DNA of 64,000 nt from Calothrix sp. PCC 7716 (lineage in GTDB: Bacteria > Cyanobacteriota > Cyanobacteriia > Cyanobacteriales > Nostocaceae): NCBI RefSeq assembly GCF_019977735.1, contig NZ_AP025018.1, forward strand, positions 10,792,580-10,856,579, read 5' to 3'. The notes beneath the pieces were generated by a model, which searched no databases, was not told the origin of the DNA, and saw only the letters and a list, made by a program, of their open reading frames with translations. The translations under genes were made by a program, and so were the position numbers. Below are positions 46,028 to 54,881 of the stretch, piece after piece (position 1 is the first letter of the stretch; every line of letters starts with the position of its first letter).

Positions 46028-46925
46028 AAATTAAACTCCTATGACATTTATTTGGGAACTTTAGGACAAATGCAAACAGATATCGTAACTAAACTTTACT
46101 ACTGACTCGCAATAATTTCGACGTTATTTCACTGCAAAAGTGCCTAAAAGGGCAGGAGGAAGGGGGAAGGGGTAAAGGTAAAAGGGTGACGCAAGCCCCT
46201 TTTAGCTTGACTAAATATTTCTAAATATTACTAAATGTATCAAAATTTTATTATTTCTTATAAAATTTAAGTTATCAAACGATTGAAATTTCGTTAAATT
46301 AATTAAAAAGGATGTTAATAATTTTTAGTTAGCTGCGAGCGCGTTAATTGTTGTTTGTCCAGCTAGCTATTAATTACTAGCATTTAAGCTTATTTCTTGG
46401 TCATGAGTTAAGTAAAAATAACTAGTAGGCGCCGACAATTAATTTAATATTTATTTAATAAATTGCTTTGGCGCCGAAATTTCAGGGAAATATTAAGATA
46501 AAACACGAGCGAGGAACTTAAGACAAAGTGACAAATGACCATTAAATAGCTGAAGCGTAGTGTAGTTTAGAGAATTTAAGCAATGTTGCGATATATGACA
46601 GAATAGTTAATAAATGTGAAAATCCCTAAAAGAAATAAAAGAAAAACGTGTCAAAATTTGGGGATCAGCTTAGGATGTGCAGTAAGGTATTTTTTGTTAG
46701 TTGACGATTGGGATGGTGCAAAGTTCTTTCATAAGAATATTCATGCAACTGAGAACGAGTCAGGTGCAGAATAATCGACCGTTAGAATTAAATAAATAAA
46801 AATAAGTCAAATAAAGCCTTGCAAAGTTTTATAGCACTGCTGACTAGTGATATAAATTTCAACAGAGCCGTAAAACTTTAAAGCAATTTCAGACAAATAA
46901 GCAATATTAGCTATTAGGAGATTTC
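46028..46925. other. 898-bp intergenic region
   Basis: No protein gene or known RNA was recognised. There are purine-rich and AT-rich tracts, two close GGCGCC sites (46429, 46470), and stretches that must hold the promoters of the DUF2808 gene and of pntA (ribosome site AGGAG before 46926). An unrecognised small RNA is possible. Confidence 0.4.
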
Positions 46926-48083
46926 ATGAAGATTGCAGTCGCTAAAGAAATAGAGGTTTGCGAACGCCGCGTAGCATTAATTCCGGATATAGTTGCCCGA
47001 CTGGTAAAACAGGGTTTAGAAGTACTAGTTGAGACAGGTGCAGGAGACAGAGCATTTTTTAGCGATGCAGCATATGAAGCAGCAGGTGCCACAATTATTG
47101 CTGACACTGCAAGAGTATGGGGAGAAGCAGATGTCGTCCTCAAAGTAAGTCCACCACAAGAACGCTCAGACGGAAGTTCAGAAGTTGAACTATTACGTGA
47201 AGGTTCTGTACTGATAAGTTTCCTCAACCCATTAGGCAACCCAGCAGTAGCGCAAAAATTAGCAGAACGTAAAGTTAGCGCACTATCAATGGAAATGATA
47301 CCCCGTAGTACTCGCGCCCAAAGTATGGACGCGCTATCATCACAAGCTTCAATTTCTGGCTACAAAGCTGTACTTATAGGTGCTGCCGCGTTACCTAAAT
47401 ACTTTCCAATGTTAACAACAGCCGCAGGTACAATTGCACCAGCGAAAGTATTTGTGATGGGCGCCGGAGTCGCTGGGTTACAAGCCATAGCAACAGCACG
47501 ACGCTTAGGCGCCATAGTTGAAGCATTCGATATTCGACCTGCGGTAAAAGAAGAAGTTCTTTCGTTGGGCGCCAAATTTGTCGAAGTCAAACTCGACGAA
47601 GAAACAGCAACCGCAGGAGGATACGCACGTGAAATATCTGAAGACAGCAGAAGACGCACTCAAGAACTAGTAGCTGCCCATATCAAAACAGCCGATGTAG
47701 TAATAACCACTGCTCAGGTACCAGGTAAAAAGGCGCCATTACTCGTCACAGAAGAAATGGTAATGGGAATGAAAACAGGTTCAGTAATAGTAGACATAGC
47801 AGCCGAACAAGGTGGAAACTGTGCTTGTACAGAACCAGGTAAAGACATCATCAAACATGGTGTCACCATTATTGGGCCCATCAACCTACCATCATCAGTA
47901 CCAGTACACGCTAGCCAGCTATATTCCAAAAATCTGACATCCTTACTGCAACTAATCATCAAAAATAACGCCATACAAATAGATTTTGGCGACGACATCA
48001 TCAACGACGCCTGCATAACCCACGCCGGAGAAATTCGCAATTCACGAGTAAAAGAAGCATTGCAAACAGCCGTTAGGAGTTAG
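46926..48083 (+). CDS. pntA: NAD(P) transhydrogenase subunit alpha, NAD(H)-binding part
   Basis: A 385-residue domain I of proton-translocating transhydrogenase, which uses the proton gradient to pass hydride from NADH to NADP+. The NAD-binding glycine motif VMGAGVAGLQAIATARRLGA with the acidic end of the second strand (FDIRP), and QAQSMDALSSQASISGYKA with the catalytic Gln/Arg region, are clear. The membrane part is encoded separately downstream (pntAB), the three-gene form usual in cyanobacteria. A good ribosome site AGGAG lies upstream. Confidence 0.94.
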   Translation: MKIAVAKEIEVCERRVALIPDIVARLVKQGLEVLVETGAGDRAFFSDAAYEAAGATIIADTARVWGEADVVLKVSPPQERSDGSSEVELLREGSVLISFLNPLGNPAVAQKLAERKVSALSMEMIPRSTRAQSMDALSSQASISGYKAVLIGAAALPKYFPMLTTAAGTIAPAKVFVMGAGVAGLQAIATARRLGAIVEAFDIRPAVKEEVLSLGAKFVEVKLDEETATAGGYAREISEDSRRRTQELVAAHIKTADVVITTAQVPGKKAPLLVTEEMVMGMKTGSVIVDIAAEQGGNCACTEPGKDIIKHGVTIIGPINLPSSVPVHASQLYSKNLTSLLQLIIKNNAIQIDFGDDIINDACITHAGEIRNSRVKEALQTAVRS

Positions 48084-48186
48084 GAGTTAGGAGTTAGGAG
48101 TGCTGAGTGCTGAGTGCTGAGTGAAAAACAACTTCTAATTCCTAATTCCTAATTCCTAATTCCTAATTCCTAATTCCTCATTCCTA
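48077..48186. repeat. STRR tract inside the pnt operon
   Basis: Four GTTAGGA units, three GTGCTGA units, and then seven TTCCTAA units lie in the 112-bp gap between pntA and pntAB. The first unit begins at the pntA stop. The GTTAGGA and TTCCTAA blocks are complementary and could form a long hairpin in the mRNA between the two reading frames. Confidence 0.8.
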
Positions 48187-48195
48187 ACTATTCTT

Positions 48196-48483
48196 ATGAA
48201 CGAAGCATTAATAGCCGCATTGTTTGTATTCGTCTTAGCATCATTCATAGGGTTTGAAGTCATCAACAAAATACCACCAACACTTCACACCCCCTTAATG
48301 TCAGGTTCCAACGCCATTTCTGGTATCGCAGTACTTGGCGCTATCGTAGCTTCAGGCGCCAGAGAAACAAACTTATCAGTAATTCTTGGTTTAATTGCCG
48401 TAATTTTAGCAATGGTCAACGTAGTAGGTGGTTTTCTAGTCACAGACAGAATGCTGCAAATGTTCAAGAAAAAAGCCTCATAA
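48196..48483 (+). CDS. pntAB: NAD(P) transhydrogenase subunit alpha, transmembrane part
   Basis: A 95-residue membrane subunit with three or four transmembrane helices (LIAALFVFVLASFIGFEVI, AISGIAVLGAIVASG, LSVILGLIAVILAMVNVVGGF) and the family sequence PTLHTPLMSGSNAI. With PntB it makes the proton channel (domain II). The gene is 26 bp upstream of pntB; both likely share the pntA transcript despite the repeat tract. Confidence 0.92.
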   Translation: MNEALIAALFVFVLASFIGFEVINKIPPTLHTPLMSGSNAISGIAVLGAIVASGARETNLSVILGLIAVILAMVNVVGGFLVTDRMLQMFKKKAS

Positions 48484-48508
48484 CTCCTAACTCCTAACTA
48501 ACGAAAGT

Positions 48509-49915
48509 ATGACAGATTTTTTGCCAACAGGTATCCAACTTACATATCTCATTGCCGCATCGTTATTTATTCTCGGTTTAAAAAAATTAGGTTCACCAGC
48601 TACCGCACGACAAGGTAACGTCGTCGCAGCAGTAGGTATGCTATTAGCTATTGTGGCTACTATGCTCGATAGTCATGTGCTGAACTACGAAATGATTTTA
48701 ATCGGTTTAGCTATTGGTTCGGTAATAGGAGCAATAGGCGCCTACAAAGTCCAAATGACCGAAATGCCTCAAATGGTCGGTTTGCTCAACGGTTTAGGTG
48801 GCGCCGCATCTGGTCTTGTTGCTATTGCCGAGTTTTGGCGGTTGAGACAACATAACGAACTTGTGTCAGTGGACGCAAATATTTCGATGCTGCTTGATGT
48901 ATTAATTGGTGGTGTTACCTTTACAGGCAGTACGCTGGCTTTTGCCAAACTTCAAGGTTTAGTAACTGGCAAGCCAATCAAATTTCCCTTCCAGAAGGCT
49001 TTCAACGCTTTGCTGCTGGTGACATTTATTGCGGGTGGTGCTTATCTTCTCATTGCGCCTCATAATCTCCCTGTATTTATAGCAGTCACAATTGTCTCTT
49101 TAATACTAGGTGTCATGTTCGTTATCCCCATTGGTGGTGGTGACATGCCCGTAGTAATTTCACTATTAAACTCATTTTCAGGTTTAGCTGCTGCCGCTGC
49201 AGGTTTCGTGGTGATGAACAATATGCTTATCATCGCAGGCGCCTTAGTTGGAGCATCAGGTATTATCCTCACCGAAATAATGTGTAAAGCAATGAACCGT
49301 TCGTTAATAAGTGTACTGTTTGATGCTTTTGGTTCCGAAGCAGGCGCCGTTGCAAGTGGTGGAAGTGGAGATGTGGGCGACAAATCGGTTCGCAGCATCG
49401 ACCCCGAAGAAGGTGCGATGATGTTAGGATACGCGCGCTCAGTAGTAATAGTCCCAGGTTACGGGATGGCAGTAGCACAAGCGCAACACGGTGTTCGCGA
49501 ACTTGCCGACCAACTCGAACGTATGGGTGTAGATGTTAAATATGCCATTCACCCAGTAGCAGGTAGAATGCCAGGACACATGAACGTGTTACTAGCTGAA
49601 GCTAATGTACCATACGAACAGCTACACGACATGGAAGATATCAACCCACAGTTCGACCAAACAGATGTCGCGTTAATTATAGGCGCCAATGACGTAGTAA
49701 ACCCTGCCGCACGTACCGACGAGTCAAGCCCTATTTACGGAATGCCCATCTTAGAAGTAGATAGAGCCAAGCACACCATCGTAATTAAACGCGGTATGAG
49801 CGCAGGTTTTGCAGGCGTAGAAAACGAATTGTTCTACAAAGACAAAACCACAATGCTATTCGGTAGCGCCAAAGACATGGTAGGCAAGTTAGTTTCTGAA
49901 GTAAAACAACTCTAA
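48509..49915 (+). CDS. pntB: NAD(P) transhydrogenase subunit beta
   Basis: A 468-residue subunit: an N-terminal set of about nine transmembrane helices (to about residue 265) and a C-terminal NADP(H)-binding domain III. Landmarks are GLLNGLGGAASGLVAIAEF, ISLLNSFSGLAAAAAGFV in the membrane, and VVIVPGYGMAVAQAQHGV, HPVAGRMPGHMNVLLAEA, and GANDVVNPAARTD for NADP+ binding. It completes the transhydrogenase, which balances NADPH in photosynthetic cells. Confidence 0.95.
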   Translation: MTDFLPTGIQLTYLIAASLFILGLKKLGSPATARQGNVVAAVGMLLAIVATMLDSHVLNYEMILIGLAIGSVIGAIGAYKVQMTEMPQMVGLLNGLGGAASGLVAIAEFWRLRQHNELVSVDANISMLLDVLIGGVTFTGSTLAFAKLQGLVTGKPIKFPFQKAFNALLLVTFIAGGAYLLIAPHNLPVFIAVTIVSLILGVMFVIPIGGGDMPVVISLLNSFSGLAAAAAGFVVMNNMLIIAGALVGASGIILTEIMCKAMNRSLISVLFDAFGSEAGAVASGGSGDVGDKSVRSIDPEEGAMMLGYARSVVIVPGYGMAVAQAQHGVRELADQLERMGVDVKYAIHPVAGRMPGHMNVLLAEANVPYEQLHDMEDINPQFDQTDVALIIGANDVVNPAARTDESSPIYGMPILEVDRAKHTIVIKRGMSAGFAGVENELFYKDKTTMLFGSAKDMVGKLVSEVKQL

Positions 49916-50227
49916 CTTACACATCCAAAAATCATACAACTCTTGTGGAACAGGCATCCCTGCCTGTTCATTTTTGTCTTGTAACCTTGTAAGTTGGGGA
50001 GCCACCTCCGTGCGGGGGTTTCCCCCGTTAAGGAGAGTGGCGTTGGAGGAACGGAACCCAACGTTTATTAGTTAATTTCACAATTTTTACAAGTAATTTT
50101 TTACCACAGAGACACAGAGACACAGAGGGGAAAATAAGAGGAATGAACCACATAATCCGGAGGATTTCCCGCAGGGTAGACACAAAGAACACAAAGGAAG
50201 AATCAAGAAGAGAGATTAATATCGTAG
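49916..50227. repeat. dispersed-repeat cluster between pntB and the DNA methyltransferase
   Basis: A GGCATCC-type repeat (49942-49969) is followed by a composite: GTGCGGGGGTTTCCCCCGTT (50010-50029), AACGGAACCCAACG (50049-50062), a CACAGAGA purine tract, and AATCCGGAGGATTTCCCGC (50153-50171). The same composite, in the same order, occurs at 24340-24438. The gap isolates the methyltransferase from pntB. Confidence 0.65.
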
Positions 50228-51289
50228 ATGAAATTATACCAAGAGCAACCCCAAAACTTAAGCAACCCAGAATTATCCACACACAGTTTTTCGATAGGTT
50301 CTGTCCAGCTTGAAATGGCCGATGCTTTGAGTAGATACTCTTATTGGCAGGCGCCTACTGCTATTATTTCTGATGGCGCCTATGGTTTGGGACTTTTCCC
50401 TGGAGACCCGCCAACTCATGAAAAGCTTGTAGAATGGTACGAGCCTCATATTGCAGCTTGGACTAAATACTCCTTACCTGAAACAACTCTGTGGTTTTGG
50501 TGTAATGAAATAGGTTGGGCAACGGTTCACCCTGTACTGGAAAAATATGGGTGGAAGTATCGCGCGTTTCATGTTTGGGATAAGGGTATAGGACAAATCG
50601 CAGGGAATGTTAATAGTAAAACTATCAGACGTTTTCCTGTTGTAACAGAAGTATGTGTCCAGTACGAACTAAATGTAGTCCTTAATACTGGTGATGGGTT
50701 AAAACTTCCTATTCAGTCTTGGTTAAGACATGAATGGTTAAGAAGTGGTCTTCCTTTAAGTAAAGCAAATGAAGCCAGTGGTGTTAGGAATGCGGCTACA
50801 CGTAAATACTTAACTCAGTGTCATCTTTGGTATTTTCCACCTCCAGAAATGATGGAAAGATTATCAAATTACGCGATGTTGTATGGAGAGCCTACAGAAT
50901 ATCCTTATTTTTCTTTAGATGGTGTAACTCGTTTAAATGCCGAACAATGGTCACGTATGCGGACTAAGTGGAATCATATTCATGGTGTTACAAATGTATG
51001 GCAGGAACCTTCTAATCGAGGAAAAGAGCGTATAAAAAGTGAAATATTAAAATGTGAACACTCAAATCAAAAACCTTTAAAGTTACTTGAGTATTTAATA
51101 TTGAGTTCCACAGATGTAAATGATGTAATTTGGGAACCGTTTGCTGGACTTTGCTCAGTATCAGTAGCTGCATTGAGAACAAATCGTCGCTGCTATAGCG
51201 CTGAAATTAATCCTAAGTATTACAAAGTAGCTCAAAAACGACTGGAGCAAGAGAAGACTGTAGAGTTAACTTTGTTTTCTAACTTTTGA
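50228..51289 (+). CDS. solitary site-specific DNA methyltransferase (N4/N6-type)
   Basis: A 353-residue amino-methyltransferase with motif order IV before I (beta-class-like). The catalytic motif IV is the unusual IISDGAYGLGLF (48-53 SDGAYG, where most enzymes have DPPY or SPPY). The S-adenosylmethionine-binding motif I is near 303 (VIWEPFAGLCSVSVAAL), followed by RRCYSAEINPKYYKVAQKRL. SNQKPLKLLEYLI precedes it as in the family. No cognate restriction gene is recognised next to it; only a DUF416 gene follows. The target sequence is unknown. Confidence 0.8.
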   Translation: MKLYQEQPQNLSNPELSTHSFSIGSVQLEMADALSRYSYWQAPTAIISDGAYGLGLFPGDPPTHEKLVEWYEPHIAAWTKYSLPETTLWFWCNEIGWATVHPVLEKYGWKYRAFHVWDKGIGQIAGNVNSKTIRRFPVVTEVCVQYELNVVLNTGDGLKLPIQSWLRHEWLRSGLPLSKANEASGVRNAATRKYLTQCHLWYFPPPEMMERLSNYAMLYGEPTEYPYFSLDGVTRLNAEQWSRMRTKWNHIHGVTNVWQEPSNRGKERIKSEILKCEHSNQKPLKLLEYLILSSTDVNDVIWEPFAGLCSVSVAALRTNRRCYSAEINPKYYKVAQKRLEQEKTVELTLFSNF

Positions 51290-51316
51290 CACTGTAAACT
51301 GTAGAAAAGCAACTTT

Positions 51317-51922
51317 ATGAACTTGCGCTTTTACGATTTTGAGACCCTGGAAAAAGAACTTGAAGGACTCTCCACACAACACAGAATAGCATTTGCTGCG
51401 GCTTGTTGCGAGAGGCTACTTCCTAACTACAATGCTTTTGCCAGAGAGGAAAGCTGGGGCGCTCCCTCTTTACTAAGAACCGCATTAGACGAAGTTTGGC
51501 AAATCCTGAAAGGAAAGCCAGTAGACGTTGCGACTCTTCAAAAACTTAGAAGTGCTTGCGACAGTTATGATATAGTCCCGCACTCAGACGATTTTTGTGG
51601 GTATGTTGCAGAAGCACAGGAGGCTGCTATAGCCATTTACAAAACTTTGGATGCCTGTATTGAGCCGACTTTACAGCATATTATCGAGATTGCGGAGCGT
51701 GTTGCATTTACGATTGAATTCTCTACCGACTGGGACGTATCTATTGAAACAGAAAAATATATAGAGACAATTGCTCGCCACCCATTCACGGTTAGAGAAA
51801 TGGCAAAACAAAATGAGATTTTAGAAAGACTCAAGAATACCAAAGAGCTAAATTATGACTTGTTGGAGTGGCTTCGTACCTCATTTGATAATGGCGGTAA
51901 AAGTTTAATTGACTTAGGCTAA
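51317..51922 (+). CDS. DUF416 family protein
   Basis: A 201-residue, all-helical protein with the DUF416 (YjaG-like) pattern: LSTQHRIAFAAACCERLLPNY at about 19-39, ALDEVWQIL, and HSDDFCGYVAEAQEAAIAIYKTL. The function is unknown. It starts 27 bp after the DNA methyltransferase on the same strand, so they are likely co-transcribed, but a functional link is not known. Confidence 0.8.
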   Translation: MNLRFYDFETLEKELEGLSTQHRIAFAAACCERLLPNYNAFAREESWGAPSLLRTALDEVWQILKGKPVDVATLQKLRSACDSYDIVPHSDDFCGYVAEAQEAAIAIYKTLDACIEPTLQHIIEIAERVAFTIEFSTDWDVSIETEKYIETIARHPFTVREMAKQNEILERLKNTKELNYDLLEWLRTSFDNGGKSLIDLG

Positions 51923-51983
51923 AAGATATTAAGCCTAAGTGCCTTACAATGAGCATTCGTTGGGTTCCGTTCCTTCACTCAAC

Positions 51984-53147
51984 CTACAGTATGTTTTTTA
52001 AGCCTGTTACTAAGCGCTCTATTCCGGCTTTGGCTGTTTCTTGTTGCAAGGCGCCATATGCTACACGTAAGTAACATCCTTGGTTCATGCCAAATGTGGT
52101 ACCAGGAAGTGCGGCTACTTGATATTCTTTGATTAGTCGTTCTACTAATGCAAATGTATCCATTGAGGTGTGAACTTTTAAGAAGAAGTAAAAGGCGCCA
52201 TCAGCAGGAGCTATTGTACATATACCTTCTAATTTTTGTAGTGAGACAAGAACTGCCGAGCGTACTTTGGCTAGTTTGCTTAGGTTTTCTTGAATATATT
52301 TGGGTGACGATTGTAAGGCGCCTAATGCCGCATATTGTGAAACTACAGGTGGGCAAATTAAAATGGTATCCTGTACTTTCTGAATTGCTACAAGTAAATC
52401 TGAGGGAATTACCATATAGCCAATACGCCAGCTAGCAAAACCGTAGGCTTTGGAAAGACTAAATAAAGATATCGTGTGTTTGTTGCTACCTGAAAATGAA
52501 CCAGGTGATACATGCTTTACGCCGTTGTAAGTAAAGTAGTCGTATGCTTCATCACTAATATGGTAAATACCACGTTCGCGACAAAGTTCATTAACTGCGC
52601 GCAAGGAAGCTTCTGGATATACTACACCTGTAGGGTTATTTGGTGATATTGTGACAACCGCACGGGTTTTTGATGTTATTGATGAAGCGATAGCATCTAC
52701 ACGTAATTGATAATTATTATCAGTCTCTACTATGACTGGATGGCAACCTGCCATTATCGTTGCCATTTCATGATTAAAGTAATATGGTGCATTTAAAATT
52801 ATTTCATCACCGGGTGAAGTAATTGTTAATACAGCATTTACAAAACCCATATTGCTGCCAGCGGTTACAACAATACAATTATCATCATTTATTTCAATGC
52901 CGTTAAAGCTATGTAATTTAGCTTGAATTGCTGCTATTAACGGGGGAATTCCGATAACTTGTTTGTATAAATTATTTGATTCTTCCGAGAGGAACTTAGG
53001 TAACAACTCGATAGCTTCTGGTGGTGGAGGGTATGAAACTACTCCTTGTCCTAAAGAAATTGTTCCGGGTGTATTGCGGATTAATTCTCCAACAATGGGG
53101 ATGATTGGAGACTGTACAGCCTCCATACGTGAGAGGATATTAGTCAT
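51984..53147 (-). CDS. pyridoxal phosphate-dependent aminotransferase
   Basis: A 387-residue class I/II (fold-type I) aminotransferase. GSNMGFVNAVL is the cofactor phosphate-binding helix, ISPNNPTGVVYP holds the conserved NPTG, SDEAYDYF the Asp/Tyr pair, and SLSKAYGFASWRIGYM carries the Schiff-base Lys (near 233). The C-terminal substrate Arg is in YLRVAYG. The amino-acid substrate cannot be fixed; aspartate- or aromatic-type use is possible. It is convergent with the DUF416 gene. Confidence 0.9.
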   Translation of the reverse strand: MTNILSRMEAVQSPIIPIVGELIRNTPGTISLGQGVVSYPPPPEAIELLPKFLSEESNNLYKQVIGIPPLIAAIQAKLHSFNGIEINDDNCIVVTAGSNMGFVNAVLTITSPGDEIILNAPYYFNHEMATIMAGCHPVIVETDNNYQLRVDAIASSITSKTRAVVTISPNNPTGVVYPEASLRAVNELCRERGIYHISDEAYDYFTYNGVKHVSPGSFSGSNKHTISLFSLSKAYGFASWRIGYMVIPSDLLVAIQKVQDTILICPPVVSQYAALGALQSSPKYIQENLSKLAKVRSAVLVSLQKLEGICTIAPADGAFYFFLKVHTSMDTFALVERLIKEYQVAALPGTTFGMNQGCYLRVAYGALQQETAKAGIERLVTGLKNIL

Positions 53148-53201
53148 TTGATAATCGTAACAGGGTAGGCGCCTACTTTATTTTTAACGAGAAACCCAGT
53201 T

Positions 53202-53540
53202 TTATGCTGATAGTGGTGGGGGAAAGCGAATATCGGCGCCAAAGTTTTGTATCGACGCACTATTATGTATAGGTAAAGCATACTCTAAATTTTCATGAGG
53301 ACGAGCAATAATATGGTGCGATAACAACTCACCGCCATTGACTCTACTTATTGACTCCAACCCAGCTTTAACAGCAACATTGACCTCACCCACATCACCA
53401 CGTATTAATACAGTAATCCTTCCCAAATCAGTATTTTCGTACCCAACAAAAGTGATACGGGCAGCTTTGCACATCGCGTCAGCTACTTCTACCGCAGTGG
53501 GAACCCCATAAACCTCAATCATACCAAGCGCAAAAGTCAT
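53202..53540 (-). CDS. BMC-domain carboxysome shell protein (CcmK-like)
   Basis: The likely start at 53540 gives 112 residues (MTFALGMIEVYGVPTAVEVAD); the frame extends 45 bp upstream with Cys-rich residues that look untranslated. The Pfam BMC fold is complete: ADAMCKAARITFVGYE, VLIRGDVGEVNVAVKAGLESI, and SHHIIARPHENLEYALPI. The C-terminal ~20 residues extend beyond CcmK2. It is a lone shell gene with no ccm neighbours; it may be one of the satellite CcmK paralogues of heterocystous species (CcmK6-type), which is a guess. Confidence 0.85.
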   Translation of the reverse strand: MTFALGMIEVYGVPTAVEVADAMCKAARITFVGYENTDLGRITVLIRGDVGEVNVAVKAGLESISRVNGGELLSHHIIARPHENLEYALPIHNSASIQNFGADIRFPPPLSA

Positions 53541-53743
53541 CGTGACGCACCCGCACACACACAGACACACATTTGTTATAAGCACATAGCGTGCTTATCC
53601 TTGCTTATTCTACGCACATCAACACCAAACTCTCCAAAAAACTTTTCCAAGAAGGTGCATAAACCAAACCACCCAAACATACAACTAAGTGAAAGGAACA
53701 AAATCAAACGTAAACAAACTCACTTATACTGTAGGTAAATACA

Positions 53744-54382
53744 ATGAAATTACGTCAACTCACAAGTTCATTAATCGTTGTTACTACACTCTTCACCTCC
53801 ACATTACCAGCAAGCGCTAATCCTTTCGGAAGTGCAGCAGGTGGCGTATTCAAACCCATCCCCGCAGGAAATGCAGCAGGAAATGCTACCAAAACACCTG
53901 CAACCACACCCAACGGTAACAGCGAAGTTCAAGGTTTAGGAGACCATCAATCTTGGGTTGACCAAAAAACATTAGCTAACGACCCACGCGCTTTATGTAG
54001 CGATGTTAGCTTAGGCAATAATACCCGTACAAGCGCAAGTGAACTAGCACTAGCAAACTCAACAAGTACACGCTCTAGTTCTTCCCGCACCCATAAAGAT
54101 GGTGGTGGAGGTGGTTTCAACGTTCTAGGAATAGTTGGCGCCAATGGTAGTGGAAGCAGTCAAGGTAGCCAAAATAACAGCGATTCCAAAGATACCCGTA
54201 CCAACCGCAACGAGAAAAATAGCAGTAGTTCCTCCACAGTAGCTCAAGGTAAAAACTGTGATGCATTTGTAAATTCTGCTGCTGCAAGAGATATGAATTT
54301 TCAAGATAACCTAACCCGTCGTTACGAAATTAAAACAGGGCGCCGAGGCCAACAAGTAAACCAATTACTAGAAAATAAATAA
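53744..54382 (+). CDS. exported hypothetical protein, low complexity
   Basis: A 212-residue protein with a signal peptide (about 1-25, LIVVTTLFTSTLPASA). Mature residues are rich in Gly, Asn, Ser and Thr, with a repeat-like Ser-rich stretch (STSTRSSSSRTHKDGGGGG) and SSQGSQNNSDSKDTR. Two Cys occur (in ALCSDV and KNCDAF) and may form a disulphide. The C-terminal ~40 residues (ARDMNFQDNLTRRYEIK) look folded. No family is recognised. It begins a run of three exported-protein genes. Confidence 0.6.
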   Translation: MKLRQLTSSLIVVTTLFTSTLPASANPFGSAAGGVFKPIPAGNAAGNATKTPATTPNGNSEVQGLGDHQSWVDQKTLANDPRALCSDVSLGNNTRTSASELALANSTSTRSSSSRTHKDGGGGGFNVLGIVGANGSGSSQGSQNNSDSKDTRTNRNEKNSSSSSTVAQGKNCDAFVNSAAARDMNFQDNLTRRYEIKTGRRGQQVNQLLENK

Positions 54383-54387
54383 ATGTA

Positions 54388-54404
54388 AGGTGGGCATTGC
54401 CCAC
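54388..54404. repeat. GGTGGGCATTGCCCACC palindrome
   Basis: 17-bp palindromic repeat directly after the preceding stop. Other copies at 1429-1445, 10124-10140 and 33654-33670 differ by one or two bases in the centre. Confidence 0.6.
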
Positions 54405-54418
54405 CATACTTAATAATC

Positions 54419-54784
54419 ATGAAAATCCATCCAAAATTGATATTTGCCACATGTTTAGTATTACTGGCGCCTCACCTCAAGGCAAGCGCACAAAAACCAA
54501 ATATTGCTGATTCCCAAATCCTTCCCTATATAATAGATAGTCCAAATAGTACTAGTTCTGTAATTCGTATACGTTGCTTAAATAGAAATAGGCAAAATTT
54601 GATTAGAGACAGGTTACTGCAAACGCCTAATCAAGAAAATTATATAACGATTGAAATTGAAGGCAGTTGCCATAATGTCAACATTAGACTGCCAAATAAC
54701 TCATACACCGACTACAAACCTTTACAAGGGGACTATTGGCTCTATCGTGAAGGTTCTGGATGGAATTGGTTAAAAAGTCATTAA
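54419..54784 (+). CDS. exported hypothetical protein
   Basis: A 121-residue protein with a signal peptide (about 1-24, LIFATCLVLLAPHLKASA). The mature part is small, beta-rich, with two Cys that may pair (IRCLNR and GSCHNV). It ends in YWLYREGSGWNWLKS. No family was recognised. The gene is second of three exported-protein genes on this strand (36 bp gap after the first). Confidence 0.55.
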   Translation: MKIHPKLIFATCLVLLAPHLKASAQKPNIADSQILPYIIDSPNSTSSVIRIRCLNRNRQNLIRDRLLQTPNQENYITIEIEGSCHNVNIRLPNNSYTDYKPLQGDYWLYREGSGWNWLKSH

Positions 54785-54881
54785 ATTACATAAATGCATA
54801 AACAAGTGGCGCCAGACATATAGATGAATGAAGCGACACACACCTTATAAAGCATCACTTACGTATAAAGAACTAAAAACT

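Noticed and set aside
48077-48186. CRISPR array
   Set aside because: The repeats are 7 bp, tandem and without spacers; they are STRR. No array was found in the window.
50228-51922. Restriction-modification pair
   Set aside because: The gene after the methyltransferase is DUF416-like, a family with no known nuclease motif, so I do not call a restriction system.
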